From NCBI GenBank assembly GCA_016839055.1, contig JAEKNX010000001.1, forward strand, positions 124,001 through 188,000: a DNA stretch of 64,000 nucleotides, read 5' to 3'. Source of the DNA: Spirochaetales bacterium. Its GTDB lineage: Bacteria > Spirochaetota > Spirochaetia > UBA9216. Below, piece after piece: positions 52,448 to 61,449 of the stretch; positions within the stretch are counted from its first letter, which is position 1; every line of letters begins with the position of its first letter. Position numbers and translations under genes: made by a program. Under the pieces are notes generated by a model. That model did not search any database. It had not been told where the DNA came from and saw nothing but the letters and a program-made list of their open reading frames with translations.

Positions 52448-53386
52448 ATGTTTGAAAGAAAAAGAAAGCTGGTGAAAATTGCATATAGCTATTATAAGGC
52501 TGGAATGACTCAGGAGCAAATTGCAAATAAATTTCATATGTCCCGTCAGCATGTTAACAAGCTTGTTAATTCGCTTATTGAGGAAGGAATTGTCAATATA
52601 ACTATTAACGGACTTGAAAATGAGAACGTTGCACTGGAGAATCTAATAGAGCAGAAGTTCGACCTTAATCAGGTTCTTATTGCTGACACAGAGGAAAGTG
52701 ATCTTCCAATATTAACAGTTCTGGGCAAAAAAGCTGGTGAGTTCCTTGATGACTTCATTCAGAATGGTGACAAGATCGGTGTCTCCTGGGGCTTGACCTT
52801 GGGTGAGACTATTCAATACATACGTCCTTCTAATAAGGCTAAATGTGATGTTGTTCAACTTGTCGGCGGAGTAAATACATCCAATCATTCCATTCAGCCT
52901 GATGAAATTGCGCGTATGCTTGCATCAAAGTTCGGTTGTGATTACAGCATCTTGTATGCGCCTGCCACTATGGACAGAAAGCTGGTGCAGGAAGTTGCTA
53001 AACAGGATTTTTATAAAAAGACTTTTGAACGGATAAGTGAATGCAATATAGCAATGATGGGTATTGGTGAACTAAGCGAAAAGTCGACGATTGTTACTGA
53101 AGGTTATCTAAGCAGAGAAGACTACAAGATGCTGATTGACTCAGGATATGTAGGCGATATTTGTTTTAATCATTTTAAGCTGGATGGTGATTTCGGTACT
53201 GTTCATTTGCATAACCGTGTGATGGGAGTAGATATATCGATGCTTAAAAAAATACAGACCGTTGTAGCAATTGCGGGTGGCGCGTCAAAAGCTGACGCAG
53301 TCTACGGTGCACTTAAGACAGGCTGTATAGATGTACTTGTGATTGACACTTCAATTGCAAAAGAGTTAGAGAAGAAGTTGCAGTAA
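52448..53386 (+). CDS. SorC/DeoR-like sugar-sensing transcriptional regulator
   Basis: The 312-aa protein has an N-terminal HTH (LVKIAYSYYKAGMTQEQIANKFHMSRQHVNKLVNSLIEEGIV) and a SorC-type sugar-phosphate-binding domain (KIGVSWGLTLGETIQYI, CDVVQLVGGVN, AMMGIGELSEKSTIV, VVAIAGGASKADAVYGALKTGCIDVLVID). ATG 52448 lies about 65 bp behind a strong promoter, with GAGGGA and GGA upstream. Its position before the operon suggests it controls the uptake and catabolic genes that follow. Confidence 0.9.
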   Translation: MFERKRKLVKIAYSYYKAGMTQEQIANKFHMSRQHVNKLVNSLIEEGIVNITINGLENENVALENLIEQKFDLNQVLIADTEESDLPILTVLGKKAGEFLDDFIQNGDKIGVSWGLTLGETIQYIRPSNKAKCDVVQLVGGVNTSNHSIQPDEIARMLASKFGCDYSILYAPATMDRKLVQEVAKQDFYKKTFERISECNIAMMGIGELSEKSTIVTEGYLSREDYKMLIDSGYVGDICFNHFKLDGDFGTVHLHNRVMGVDISMLKKIQTVVAIAGGASKADAVYGALKTGCIDVLVIDTSIAKELEKKLQ

Positions 53387-53402
53387 AAACATTTTTGGAA
53401 AT

Positions 53403-53420
53403 AAGTGATGAAAATCACTT
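53403..53420 (+). promoter_or_regulatory. Perfect 7-bp dyad upstream of the binding-protein gene
   Basis: AAGTGAT-GAAA-ATCACTT lies between a weak -35 (TTGGAA, 53395) and an AT-rich -10 region (TATATAAA), upstream of the gene at 53448. It is a candidate operator for the SorC regulator encoded just before, or an mRNA hairpin. Confidence 0.5.
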
Positions 53421-53447
53421 TATATAAATTAATTAGGAGAAGATTAC

Positions 53448-54596
53448 ATGAAAAAACTTTTAATGGTTTTGCTTGTACTGAGCATTGCTCTCACAGCTTT
53501 TGCTGCGGGAAAACAGGAAAAACAGGCCGCTGATGACACTATCAGAATTGGTTATGTTTCAGCCCTTTCAGGCGACACAGCTCTCTGGGGTCAGGCTGGA
53601 CTTAACGGCATGATAATGACTGCAGAAAAGATCAATGCAGCAGGCGGAGTACTTGGCAAGCAGATTGAAGTTATCGGACTCGACGGACGCGGAGATCCAA
53701 TGGATTCTGTTAATGCTTATAACAAGCTCATTGACGAATACAAGGTTGTTGCCGTTGTTGGTACTAACTTCTCAAGCTGTAATATCCCTATCGCAGCTGT
53801 TTCAGATGTTAAGAAAGTTCCTGTAATTGCTACAGCAGCTTCAAACGATTTGGTTACTGTTGATGAAAAGGGAAAACTTCATCCGTACTCTTTCCGACTT
53901 TGCTTTATTGACTCCTTCCAGGGCGGCAAGATGGCAGAATACATGCTCGATAAGGGTGTAAAAACTGCAGCTATCCTTACCAACATCGGTGATTCTTACT
54001 CTGTTGGTGTTTCTGAGTATACAATTGCAGCATTTAAAGCCGGCGGCGGAACTATCGTTGCAGCAGAAGAAGCAAACTCTGGTGACAATGATTTCCGTGC
54101 ACAGCTATCTAAAATTGCTAAATCTAAACCTGAAGTACTCTTCATTCCGTGGATTTACAATGATGTTTCTCTGATCAGCAAGCAGGCTAGAGAACTTGGT
54201 CTAAAATGTCAGTTCGTCGGTTTTGACGGCTGGGATTCTATGGAACTCCCTACATTGGCTGAAGGCGCACTCGAAGGCGCAGTCTTCTGTTCACGTCCCG
54301 GATTCAGCACACCTGAGGCGAAAGCTTACGGCGTTGAATACCAGGCTAAGTTTAACATCGGTCTTGAAGCCGAATGTCTCTATGGTAATGATGGTATCCT
54401 ATGGCTTGCTCAGGTAATTGAAGAAGCAGGTTCTTATGATCCAGAAGCTATCAGGGCAGGACTTGAAAACACTACTTTTTTCGATGGTTTACTTGGAGAA
54501 ATGGAAAATGATCCTTTAACACATAATCCGAAAAGAGAGCTTGCTATCTTCACCATCAAAGGTGCAGATGAAGTATTTGTTGAGATGTACAACTAA
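53448..54596 (+). CDS. Branched-chain amino-acid-type ABC substrate-binding protein
   Basis: The 382-aa protein has a signal peptide (LLMVLLVLSIALTAFA) and the Leu/Ile/Val-binding (Peripla_BP_6) fold: IRIGYVSALSGDTALWGQAGLNGMIMTAEKINAAGGVLG, VVAVVGTNFSSCNIPIAAVSD, FRAQLSKIAKSKPEVLF. The context with kinase and polyol dehydrogenases suggests the ligand may be a sugar or polyol rather than an amino acid. AGGAG precedes the ATG; a strong GC hairpin follows at 54675. Confidence 0.92.
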   Translation: MKKLLMVLLVLSIALTAFAAGKQEKQAADDTIRIGYVSALSGDTALWGQAGLNGMIMTAEKINAAGGVLGKQIEVIGLDGRGDPMDSVNAYNKLIDEYKVVAVVGTNFSSCNIPIAAVSDVKKVPVIATAASNDLVTVDEKGKLHPYSFRLCFIDSFQGGKMAEYMLDKGVKTAAILTNIGDSYSVGVSEYTIAAFKAGGGTIVAAEEANSGDNDFRAQLSKIAKSKPEVLFIPWIYNDVSLISKQARELGLKCQFVGFDGWDSMELPTLAEGALEGAVFCSRPGFSTPEAKAYGVEYQAKFNIGLEAECLYGNDGILWLAQVIEEAGSYDPEAIRAGLENTTFFDGLLGEMENDPLTHNPKRELAIFTIKGADEVFVEMYN

Positions 54597-54674
54597 ACTT
54601 ATCTTAAGTAAACTTGTTTCAAATAATCACTGCTAAGTGGTTATAAACAATTAATTGTAAATTAAACAAAGAGT

Positions 54675-54691
54675 GGGGGGGTATCCCCCCC
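54675..54691 (+). terminator. GC-rich hairpin between the binding-protein and permease genes
   Basis: GGGGGGG-TAT-CCCCCCC forms a 7-bp stem with a 3-nt loop. It lies between genes of one operon and lacks a T-tract, so it is likely a stabilising or attenuating hairpin that keeps binding-protein mRNA more abundant than permease mRNA. Confidence 0.6.
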
Positions 54692-54725
54692 CTGCTTTCC
54701 TTGTAATTGACGAGAGGTGAAAAAA

Positions 54726-55598
54726 ATGTTTCTGCAGCAACTTGTAAATGGAATTTCAGTCGGAGGCATATATGCTCTGATTGCTTCCGGATATGCCCTT
54801 ATATATAGTTTGCTTGGTTTCTCTAACTGGGCACATGGAGAGGTTGCAATGCTGGGCGCGTATGTAGCGCTGTTATTTACAGCATCCCTACAACTGCCGT
54901 TTATAGCAGCAGCAATTATAGGTATTGGCGGTGCCGCTATTATAAGCTTTTTAAATGAAAGACTAGCTTACAGGCGTATCCGTGAAAATAAAGCTCCGAC
55001 CATGTTTTTAATGATAGCGGCAATGGGGCTATCAATTGTATTTCAGAATGGATCAATGCTTCTATTCGGTGCAAAATTTCAGAAATTTCCGCCTATAATG
55101 CCTGTTTCTTCTATATCAATAGGAAGTGTGCATGTTGGCGTGTTAGACCTGCTTACGCTGGCTGTAGCCGCGGTAGCACTTATAGTACTTGAAATTGTTA
55201 TTACTAAGACAAAATTCGGACTTGGCATTAGAGCGATAGCTTCAAACACCGCGACAGCAGGTCTATTAGGAATAAATACAAACAAAATGTTTGCGCTTGT
55301 ATTTGCAATTGCCGGTGCACTTGCCGGTATGGCCGGAGTCCTGCTTGGTCTTAAATACAATGTTTATCCAACCATGGGTAATATTGGGCTAAAAGCATTT
55401 ATAGCGTCTGTATTTGGCGGGCTTGGAAGTGTCAGGGGTGCAATTGTTGGTGCGATAGTTATCGGGGTGACTGAAGTTATGGTTTCAGGTTACTTAAGCT
55501 CCGGACTGCGAGATTTGATAACATTTGCGCTGCTCATTATAATCCTTCTGATTAAACCCAGCGGACTTATGGGTGTCAGCGTTGAAGAAAAAGCCTAA
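54726..55598 (+). CDS. Branched-chain-type ABC permease (LivH family)
   Basis: The 290-aa protein has about eight membrane helices and LivH signatures (QLVNGISVGGIYALIASGYALIYSLLGFSNWAHGEVAMLGAY, KFGLGIRAIASNTATAGLLGINTNKM, FGGLGSVRGAIVGA). ATG 54726 has GAGAGGTG upstream and is preferred over GTG 54717. It pairs with the LivM-like gene 17 bp downstream. Confidence 0.92.
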   Translation: MFLQQLVNGISVGGIYALIASGYALIYSLLGFSNWAHGEVAMLGAYVALLFTASLQLPFIAAAIIGIGGAAIISFLNERLAYRRIRENKAPTMFLMIAAMGLSIVFQNGSMLLFGAKFQKFPPIMPVSSISIGSVHVGVLDLLTLAVAAVALIVLEIVITKTKFGLGIRAIASNTATAGLLGINTNKMFALVFAIAGALAGMAGVLLGLKYNVYPTMGNIGLKAFIASVFGGLGSVRGAIVGAIVIGVTEVMVSGYLSSGLRDLITFALLIIILLIKPSGLMGVSVEEKA

Positions 55599-55615
55599 AA
55601 AGGAGAACCAGAACT

Positions 55616-56530
55616 ATGTTTTCTGATTATACGCAGGGTATTATGATTATAGCCTGCATAAATATGATAGCCGTTTTAGGTATTTCTGTATTGACAGGTT
55701 TTACTAGGTTATTTTCTTTTGGAAATGCTGGATTTATGTCCATTGGTGCATATACTTCAGCATTATTAACCGCGAAGATGGGGATGCCGTTTATTCCGGC
55801 TATTCTGGTAGGCATTTTGTTTGCAGGTATTGCAGCATATTTGTTGGGGTCTCTGACCTTGAAATTGAAGGGTGACTACTTTTTAATAACCACCCTGGGT
55901 TTCGGTGAGATGGTTCGCGTCCTGTTCAACTATATACCAATAACAGGCGGCGCGAGGGGACTCTCGGGAATACCCAAATACACAACCCTTCCCATAGCTG
56001 TAATTTGCCTTGTTCTGGCAGTAATAATCGCATGGACCTTAATTCATTCGAAGTATGGTCGTAATTTCACCGCGATTAGAGAGCAGGAGATTGCCGCGGA
56101 GTCGGTAGGAATAGACATTACAAGAAGCAAAAAGATGGCATTTGTATTTAGTGCTATGTTTGCCGGCTGGGCAGGCGCGCTTTACGCGCATAACCTTATG
56201 TTTCTTTCACCGATGATGTTCAACCTCGCAAAATCAGCGGAACTTACAATTACGGTTGTTATCGGTGGACTCGGCAGCCTTACAGGCTCTATCTTCGGCT
56301 CATTGGTCGTTACACTCTTACCGGAAATTTTCAGGTCGCTTGCGAATTATCGTATGTTCTTATATGGACTTGCTGTTGTTCTAATCATCATCCTGCGTCC
56401 GGCTGGCTTGTTTGGATACAGAGAGTTTTCTATCCGAAAGAGTATTGCCTTCGTCAAAGCAGCACCTGGGACTATTACTGCCTTGTTGAAAGGGAAATCA
56501 TCAAAGGATAAAATGGAGGCTCGAAAGTAA
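55616..56530 (+). CDS. Branched-chain-type ABC permease (LivM family)
   Basis: The 304-aa protein has LivM motifs (FGNAGFMSIGAYTSALL, DYFLITTLGFGEMVRVLFNYIPITGGARGLSGIP, GGLGSLTGSIFGSLVVTLLPEI). AAGGAGAA precedes the ATG. It shares one base with the livG-like gene, so the set is one operon. Confidence 0.92.
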   Translation: MFSDYTQGIMIIACINMIAVLGISVLTGFTRLFSFGNAGFMSIGAYTSALLTAKMGMPFIPAILVGILFAGIAAYLLGSLTLKLKGDYFLITTLGFGEMVRVLFNYIPITGGARGLSGIPKYTTLPIAVICLVLAVIIAWTLIHSKYGRNFTAIREQEIAAESVGIDITRSKKMAFVFSAMFAGWAGALYAHNLMFLSPMMFNLAKSAELTITVVIGGLGSLTGSIFGSLVVTLLPEIFRSLANYRMFLYGLAVVLIIILRPAGLFGYREFSIRKSIAFVKAAPGTITALLKGKSSKDKMEARK

Positions 56531-57303
56531 TGACACCAGTATTAGAGATTAAAAATGTCACTAAAAACTTTGGCGGTGTTAGAGCAATCGACGATTTTAG
56601 TGTAAAGATTGAACCAGGGAAAATCCATGGATTAATTGGACCCAATGGTGCAGGTAAAACAACAATTTTTAATAATATAACAGGTATTTTAACACCTTGT
56701 AATGGAACTATTATCTTTGATGAGAAAGAAATTACCGGGAAAAAACCTCATGAAATTGCACAATACGGTATCGGACGTACATTTCAAAATATTCGTCTGT
56801 TTTCAAACCTGAGCGTACTGCAGAATGTAATATTAGCATGCAGTATGGATGCCCAATATAATCTTATAGATGCATTTATAAGATCGCCCCGCTATCGTCG
56901 AATGGAAAAACAGATTTCTGAAAAGGCAATGAGTCTGCTCGAGTCGGTAGGCCTTGATGGTAATTGCGATGAAATTGCAAGTAAACTGCCGTACGGTCAT
57001 CAGCGAAAGCTTGAGATTGCCCGAGCGATAGCTCTAAATCCAAAGCTTATTCTGCTTGATGAGCCTGCCGCCGGTATGAATGCCGATGAATCAGCAGAGC
57101 TTGTTGGATTCATATTAGAGATTAAAGAGAGGCATGAGTTTACAGTTCTGATGATCGAACACCATATGGATGTTGTGACAAATCTTTGTGATTACGTGAC
57201 GGTTTTAAACTTCGGTAAAACTATTGCTTCGGGAACACCAGCTGAGGTGAAAAAAAACGAACATGTAATTGAGGCTTATCTTGGAGGGGCAGAAGGATGC
57301 TGA
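56530..57303 (+). CDS. Branched-chain-type ABC ATPase (LivG family)
   Basis: The 257-aa ATPase has Walker A GPNGAGKTT, the LivG-like GRTFQNIRLFSNLSVLQNVILA block, LPYGHQRKLEIARAIALNPKLILLDEPAAGMNADES (signature plus Walker B) and the C-terminal switch His. The 3' end overlaps the livF-like gene by 7 bp. It drives transport with the two permeases upstream. Confidence 0.94.
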   Translation: MTPVLEIKNVTKNFGGVRAIDDFSVKIEPGKIHGLIGPNGAGKTTIFNNITGILTPCNGTIIFDEKEITGKKPHEIAQYGIGRTFQNIRLFSNLSVLQNVILACSMDAQYNLIDAFIRSPRYRRMEKQISEKAMSLLESVGLDGNCDEIASKLPYGHQRKLEIARAIALNPKLILLDEPAAGMNADESAELVGFILEIKERHEFTVLMIEHHMDVVTNLCDYVTVLNFGKTIASGTPAEVKKNEHVIEAYLGGAEGC

Positions 57304-57998
57304 AAATAAACAATCTACATGCCGCCTACGGTGGTATCAAAGCCCTGAAGGGTGTTTCTCTTGAGGTTAATGAAGGTGAAGTAGTTGCCGTTCTCGGATC
57401 AAATGGTGCAGGTAAGTCAACACTTCTAAACTGTATTTCCTCAGTTGTAAAACCGACAGAGGGTAGTATTGAGTTTCTCGGGAACCTTGTTCCCAAGCAT
57501 GATTATGATGTGGTTGGAACGGGTCTCGTGCATGTCCCTGAAGGACGTCAGATATTCACTCATTTGACTGTTCGCGACAACCTGTTGGTTGGAGCTTATC
57601 TGCGTAATGATCCTAAAGGGATTAAAGAGGATCTGGACCGGGTACATAAACTTTTTCCCCGTCTCAAAGAGCGTGAAAATCAGTATGGCGGCCACTTAAG
57701 CGGCGGCGAGCAGCAAATGCTGGCGATTAGTCGCGGCATTATGGCCCGCCCGAAGCTTATGCTGCTCGATGAACCCTCATTGGGTCTCGCTCCGATTATT
57801 GTAAATCAGATATTTGAAATAATTAAAGAAATAAATAAAGCCGGAACAGCAATTATGATTGTAGAGCAGAATGCGTTTAAGGCGCTTTCAATATGCGACA
57901 GGGCTTATATACTTAATGTTGGATTAATTGAAAAAACAGGTACGCGGGAAGAAATCCTTTGCGATGATTCATTAAGCAAGGCGTATTTGGGAGAATAA
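57297..57998 (+). CDS. Branched-chain-type ABC ATPase (LivF family)
   Basis: The 233-aa ATPase has Walker A GSNGAGKSTLL, the LivF pattern VHVPEGRQIFTHLTVRDNLLVGAY, signature LSGGEQQMLAISRG and Walker B PKLMLLDEPSLGLAPIIV. It completes the transporter and lies 5 bp before the FGGY kinase gene. Confidence 0.94.
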   Translation: MLKINNLHAAYGGIKALKGVSLEVNEGEVVAVLGSNGAGKSTLLNCISSVVKPTEGSIEFLGNLVPKHDYDVVGTGLVHVPEGRQIFTHLTVRDNLLVGAYLRNDPKGIKEDLDRVHKLFPRLKERENQYGGHLSGGEQQMLAISRGIMARPKLMLLDEPSLGLAPIIVNQIFEIIKEINKAGTAIMIVEQNAFKALSICDRAYILNVGLIEKTGTREEILCDDSLSKAYLGE

Positions 57999-58003
57999 TT
58001 AAG

Positions 58004-59482
58004 ATGGCAATACTTTTAGGAATGGATGTTGGTACAACCAATATTAAAGTTGTTTTAGCTGACTCTGATGGCACTATTCTCGATATAGTCTGCGGTGCAG
58101 CAGAAGTGCAGATGCCGTTTGACGGTGCTTCCGAAATGGATATGGAAGCATTGTGGGAGAGGCTTTGCAGTTTAACAAATCAGTTGAAGCAGCGGAATCT
58201 AAAAGTCTGGAATCAAATCGCTGGCGCCGGAATTTCGGCCCAGGGAGATGGTATGTGGGCCATAGACCGGCAGGGAAAGCCTGTCGGAAATGCAATCTTA
58301 TGGAATGATACGCGCACAAAGGTATTAACTGACGTTGATGAGGATGGGCTTGATAAGCTTTTAATTCAAAAATCATCTACGGCGCTTTTCGCCGGCGCGT
58401 TTCCTTTGATTCTTAAATGGATTAAAATAAAGCAGCCGGAACGCTATGCCCTTATCGACAAAGTTTTTCGCTGCAAAGATTGGCTGAACTTTAATCTAAC
58501 CGGCAATGTAGCGAGTGACTTTACGGATTTTTCAACATGCGGTATCAATATCTTTACTCATGAATATGTTCATGAAATATTTGATTTTTTAGATATTAGC
58601 GAAGCCAAAACAATGATGCCTCCGTTGATTGCACCCACTGACATAGTTGGTAAAATCAGCGCATCGGCAGAAAAGTTTAGCGGTATTCCCGAAGGAGTTC
58701 CGTTAATTGCCGGGACAATTGATGTTGTTGCAACATCAATCGGGGCAGGCATGACCGAGGTGGGTGATAGCTGCTGTATCATCGGCACGACCCTGTGTAA
58801 CGAGGTTTTGATTGACGCTGACAGTGTGGACACCTCCGATCGAAAAGGAAGTGCGCTTTGCAGTGTTTTTCCCGGAAAATATGTCAGGGTAATGGCTGCG
58901 CTTAGCGGAGCCTCTACAATAGATTGGGCAAAGGATATTTTGGCACCCGAGATGAGTTTTATCGAGCTCATTAGCGTGCTGAAAGATATTCCCACTGGCA
59001 GCAGGGGACTTATATATCATCCGTATATTCGTGGTGAACGCGCACCCTTTAGAGATTCATTTGCATGCGGCGGATTTTATGGTCTAACAGCACGGCATAC
59101 CAGGTTTGATATGCTTAAGGCGGCTTTTGAAGGAATGGTATTATCAATTAAAGATTGTTACAAAGCACTTCCGAAGGCAGACGGTAAAATATATCTTTCG
59201 GGCGGCGGGGCCGCCAGTGACCTTAGTTGTCAGCTGATTGCTCATGCCCTTAAAAAAGAAGTTATACGGCCGAATCGCGAGGAGCTTGGCGCGAGAGGAA
59301 TCGTAGAAGTTATAAAAATAGGACTAAAAATTGAAACAAGTTCAAAGCAATGTGCAGAAGATGTAGATTTATTTTCTCCGGATTCAGTGGAAAGTGAGAA
59401 ATTTGAGGCTATGTACAATGAGTTTCTCGCATTAAAAGAGAATATGACTGATTTTTGGAAGTGGCGATCAATCGGAATGTGA
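58004..59482 (+). CDS. FGGY-family carbohydrate kinase
   Basis: The 492-aa kinase has the FGGY fold: LLGMDVGTTNIKVVLADSDG (phosphate 1), AGAGISAQGDGMWAIDRQGKP, and the C-terminal LSGGGAASDLSCQLIAHAL adenosine region (FGGY_C). The SAQGDGMW segment resembles erythritol/L-xylulose kinases more than glycerol kinase. It would phosphorylate an imported polyol or keto sugar. The exact substrate is not determinable. It is co-directional with the transporter, with a 5-bp gap. Confidence 0.9.
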   Translation: MAILLGMDVGTTNIKVVLADSDGTILDIVCGAAEVQMPFDGASEMDMEALWERLCSLTNQLKQRNLKVWNQIAGAGISAQGDGMWAIDRQGKPVGNAILWNDTRTKVLTDVDEDGLDKLLIQKSSTALFAGAFPLILKWIKIKQPERYALIDKVFRCKDWLNFNLTGNVASDFTDFSTCGINIFTHEYVHEIFDFLDISEAKTMMPPLIAPTDIVGKISASAEKFSGIPEGVPLIAGTIDVVATSIGAGMTEVGDSCCIIGTTLCNEVLIDADSVDTSDRKGSALCSVFPGKYVRVMAALSGASTIDWAKDILAPEMSFIELISVLKDIPTGSRGLIYHPYIRGERAPFRDSFACGGFYGLTARHTRFDMLKAAFEGMVLSIKDCYKALPKADGKIYLSGGGAASDLSCQLIAHALKKEVIRPNREELGARGIVEVIKIGLKIETSSKQCAEDVDLFSPDSVESEKFEAMYNEFLALKENMTDFWKWRSIGM

Positions 59483-59536
59483 ATCTAAGTACAGAACTTG
59501 TGTTAGGAAAAAAATTTACTTAAAAGGATATGAACT

Positions 59537-60571
59537 ATGCGCGCATTAGTTAAGACAAAAATTGAACCTGGTAACATCATTTTTACCGAGATACCTACAC
59601 CAGAACCGGCTGCCGGTCAGGTTAGAATTAAAATTAAACGCTCGGGAATCTGCCAGACAGATAATGTATACATAAACGAAGGTGGTTTTGCTCTTAAGCC
59701 GCCGGTTGTATTGGGTCATGAGATCGCCGGGGTTATTGACGCAATCGGCGAAGGCGTTACCGGATTTGAAATTGGTGATCGTGTTATTACTCAGACAACA
59801 TTTCATGTCTGCGGCACATGTCGTTTTTGTAAGAGGGGAGACTTGAATCATTGTCCGGAACGTAAAGGCATTGGATCAGCTGCTAACGGCGGTTTCGCAG
59901 AATATGTTGTAAACCGCGCAGCGAGCGTAATGCATCTGCCCGATGATCTCACATTTGACCAGGGTGCCTGCATCGAACCCATGGCATGCGGCGTTCACGC
60001 CCTTACCGAGCGTACCGTTGTTAACGCGGGCAGCGTTGTAGTGATTCTCGGACCTGGACCTATCGGTCTTTTCGCGGCACAAACAGCAAAGGCCCAGGGT
60101 GCATATGTTATCGTCGGAGGAACAACATCAGATAAACCACGTCTTGACATTGCCCTGTCTCTCGGAATCGATCGAATCGTAGATGTTCTGACAGATGATG
60201 TTCAGCAGATTGTTAAAGATGCAACCGAAGGTTATGGTGCTGATGTTGTAGTTGAAGCAACAGGTAATGTCTCCGCAGTTAAGCTTGCTTTGGATATTGT
60301 CGCACGCAGAGGAACATTCATACCCATGGGTATTTTTAATAATGATATTTCAATTGATTTTCACCAAATAAAGAAGAAAGAACTAACAGTTGAAGGCTCA
60401 CACGCGCAGATACCGACCTCCTGGGAAAAGGCAATGCGTCTTGTCCAGCTTGGAAAGATCAACACAGATGCCATAGTGTCGCATGTATTTCCGCTTTCAC
60501 AGTGGGAAGAAGCATTTAAGACTGTAAAAGACCGAAAGGGACTGAAGGTTCTGCTGGATCCGGAGAACTAA
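59537..60571 (+). CDS. Zinc-dependent alcohol/polyol dehydrogenase 1
   Basis: The 344-aa MDR-family enzyme has catalytic-zinc residues in SGICQTDNVY and LGHEIAGVI, four structural-zinc Cys in CGTCRFCKRGDLNHC, and the NAD(P) fold ILGPGPIGLFAAQTAKAQG. It likely oxidises a polyol or reduces a keto sugar. It lies 5 bp before the C_GCAxxG_C_C gene, in the same operon as the FGGY kinase. Confidence 0.92.
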   Translation: MRALVKTKIEPGNIIFTEIPTPEPAAGQVRIKIKRSGICQTDNVYINEGGFALKPPVVLGHEIAGVIDAIGEGVTGFEIGDRVITQTTFHVCGTCRFCKRGDLNHCPERKGIGSAANGGFAEYVVNRAASVMHLPDDLTFDQGACIEPMACGVHALTERTVVNAGSVVVILGPGPIGLFAAQTAKAQGAYVIVGGTTSDKPRLDIALSLGIDRIVDVLTDDVQQIVKDATEGYGADVVVEATGNVSAVKLALDIVARRGTFIPMGIFNNDISIDFHQIKKKELTVEGSHAQIPTSWEKAMRLVQLGKINTDAIVSHVFPLSQWEEAFKTVKDRKGLKVLLDPEN

Positions 60572-60576
60572 TAGCA

Positions 60577-61449
60577 ATGATTTATTCAGATATAAAAGAG
60601 GTCCTGCAGAAGGTTGACGGCATTGATGCCGCAAAGATTGAGCTTTTGCAGAACCTTACTCAAAAAGAAATTGAGAATATCGAGGTTTCTGCAGATGATT
60701 TGCCGAAAAGGCTTACTTCAGCAGCTAAAACCCTGCGTCTTAAGGGTGAGTATCCGTATTACATCTCCAAGGTTATTGCGCTTTGGTTTGCGTCGCAGAA
60801 GGGTGAGGTTGCCGAGTTTATTGTTTCGAACGGCATCAAAGACGCAGTGCGCACATATTGCGGAATTGAGTATGAGCGTGAACTTATACAGATGGTTGCA
60901 GAAGCCTTTGAAGTCCTCCCTGATTTGGGAGTTGATGATGATAAGAAAATTGAACTCATGAAAAAGGCTTACCGGCGGGGCGATCACTACGAAAAGGTAA
61001 ACCGGGGTTGTGCGCAATGTCATATGGCTGCCGTGTCTGATGTTACCGGAAAAGAAGATCTTGTAATGTTTCGAGCCGCTAACGGGTTTGCAGCCGGAAT
61101 GGGACTTTTAGGCGATGGTGTGTGCGGAGGTTACAGTGGTGGAATTTTATCACTCGGATTGTTCGCGGGCAGACGCAGAGAATTTTTTGACGGAGATAAA
61201 GAAGAAAAAGATCTCATTACAAAACTCGTCGGTAAGTTGCACGAGAAGTATATTGAAACCTATGACTCAGTGATCTGTCATGATATACATAAGGACATCT
61301 TCGGCCGGGCTTTTCATATAACGAGACCCGACGAAAAAGTTGCCTTTGAGGAAGCCGGAGCGCATAGTTTGGATAAATGCCCGACTGTAGTTGCAACAAG
61401 CGCAGCCTGGGTGGCTGAAATACTCTATGATGAAGGAATATTAAAATGA
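60577..61449 (+). CDS. C_GCAxxG_C_C-family protein (putative redox-active)
   Basis: The 290-aa protein has an N-terminal helical domain of unknown type (about 1-125) and a C-terminal C_GCAxxG_C_C domain: GCAQCHMAAVSDVTG (first Cys), GFAAGMGLLGDGVCGGYSGGILSLGLFAG, then CHDIHKDIFGRAFHI and DKCPTVVATSAAW. The family is thought to bind metal or perform redox chemistry, without a proven reaction. It sits between the two dehydrogenases and overlaps the second by 4 bp, so it may act with them. Confidence 0.78.
   Translation: MIYSDIKEVLQKVDGIDAAKIELLQNLTQKEIENIEVSADDLPKRLTSAAKTLRLKGEYPYYISKVIALWFASQKGEVAEFIVSNGIKDAVRTYCGIEYERELIQMVAEAFEVLPDLGVDDDKKIELMKKAYRRGDHYEKVNRGCAQCHMAAVSDVTGKEDLVMFRAANGFAAGMGLLGDGVCGGYSGGILSLGLFAGRRREFFDGDKEEKDLITKLVGKLHEKYIETYDSVICHDIHKDIFGRAFHITRPDEKVAFEEAGAHSLDKCPTVVATSAAWVAEILYDEGILK

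Noticed and set aside
60577-61449. c-type cytochrome, from the CAQCH (CxxCH) motif
   Set aside because: No signal peptide, and the surrounding sequence matches the C_GCAxxG_C_C family, so haem attachment is unlikely.
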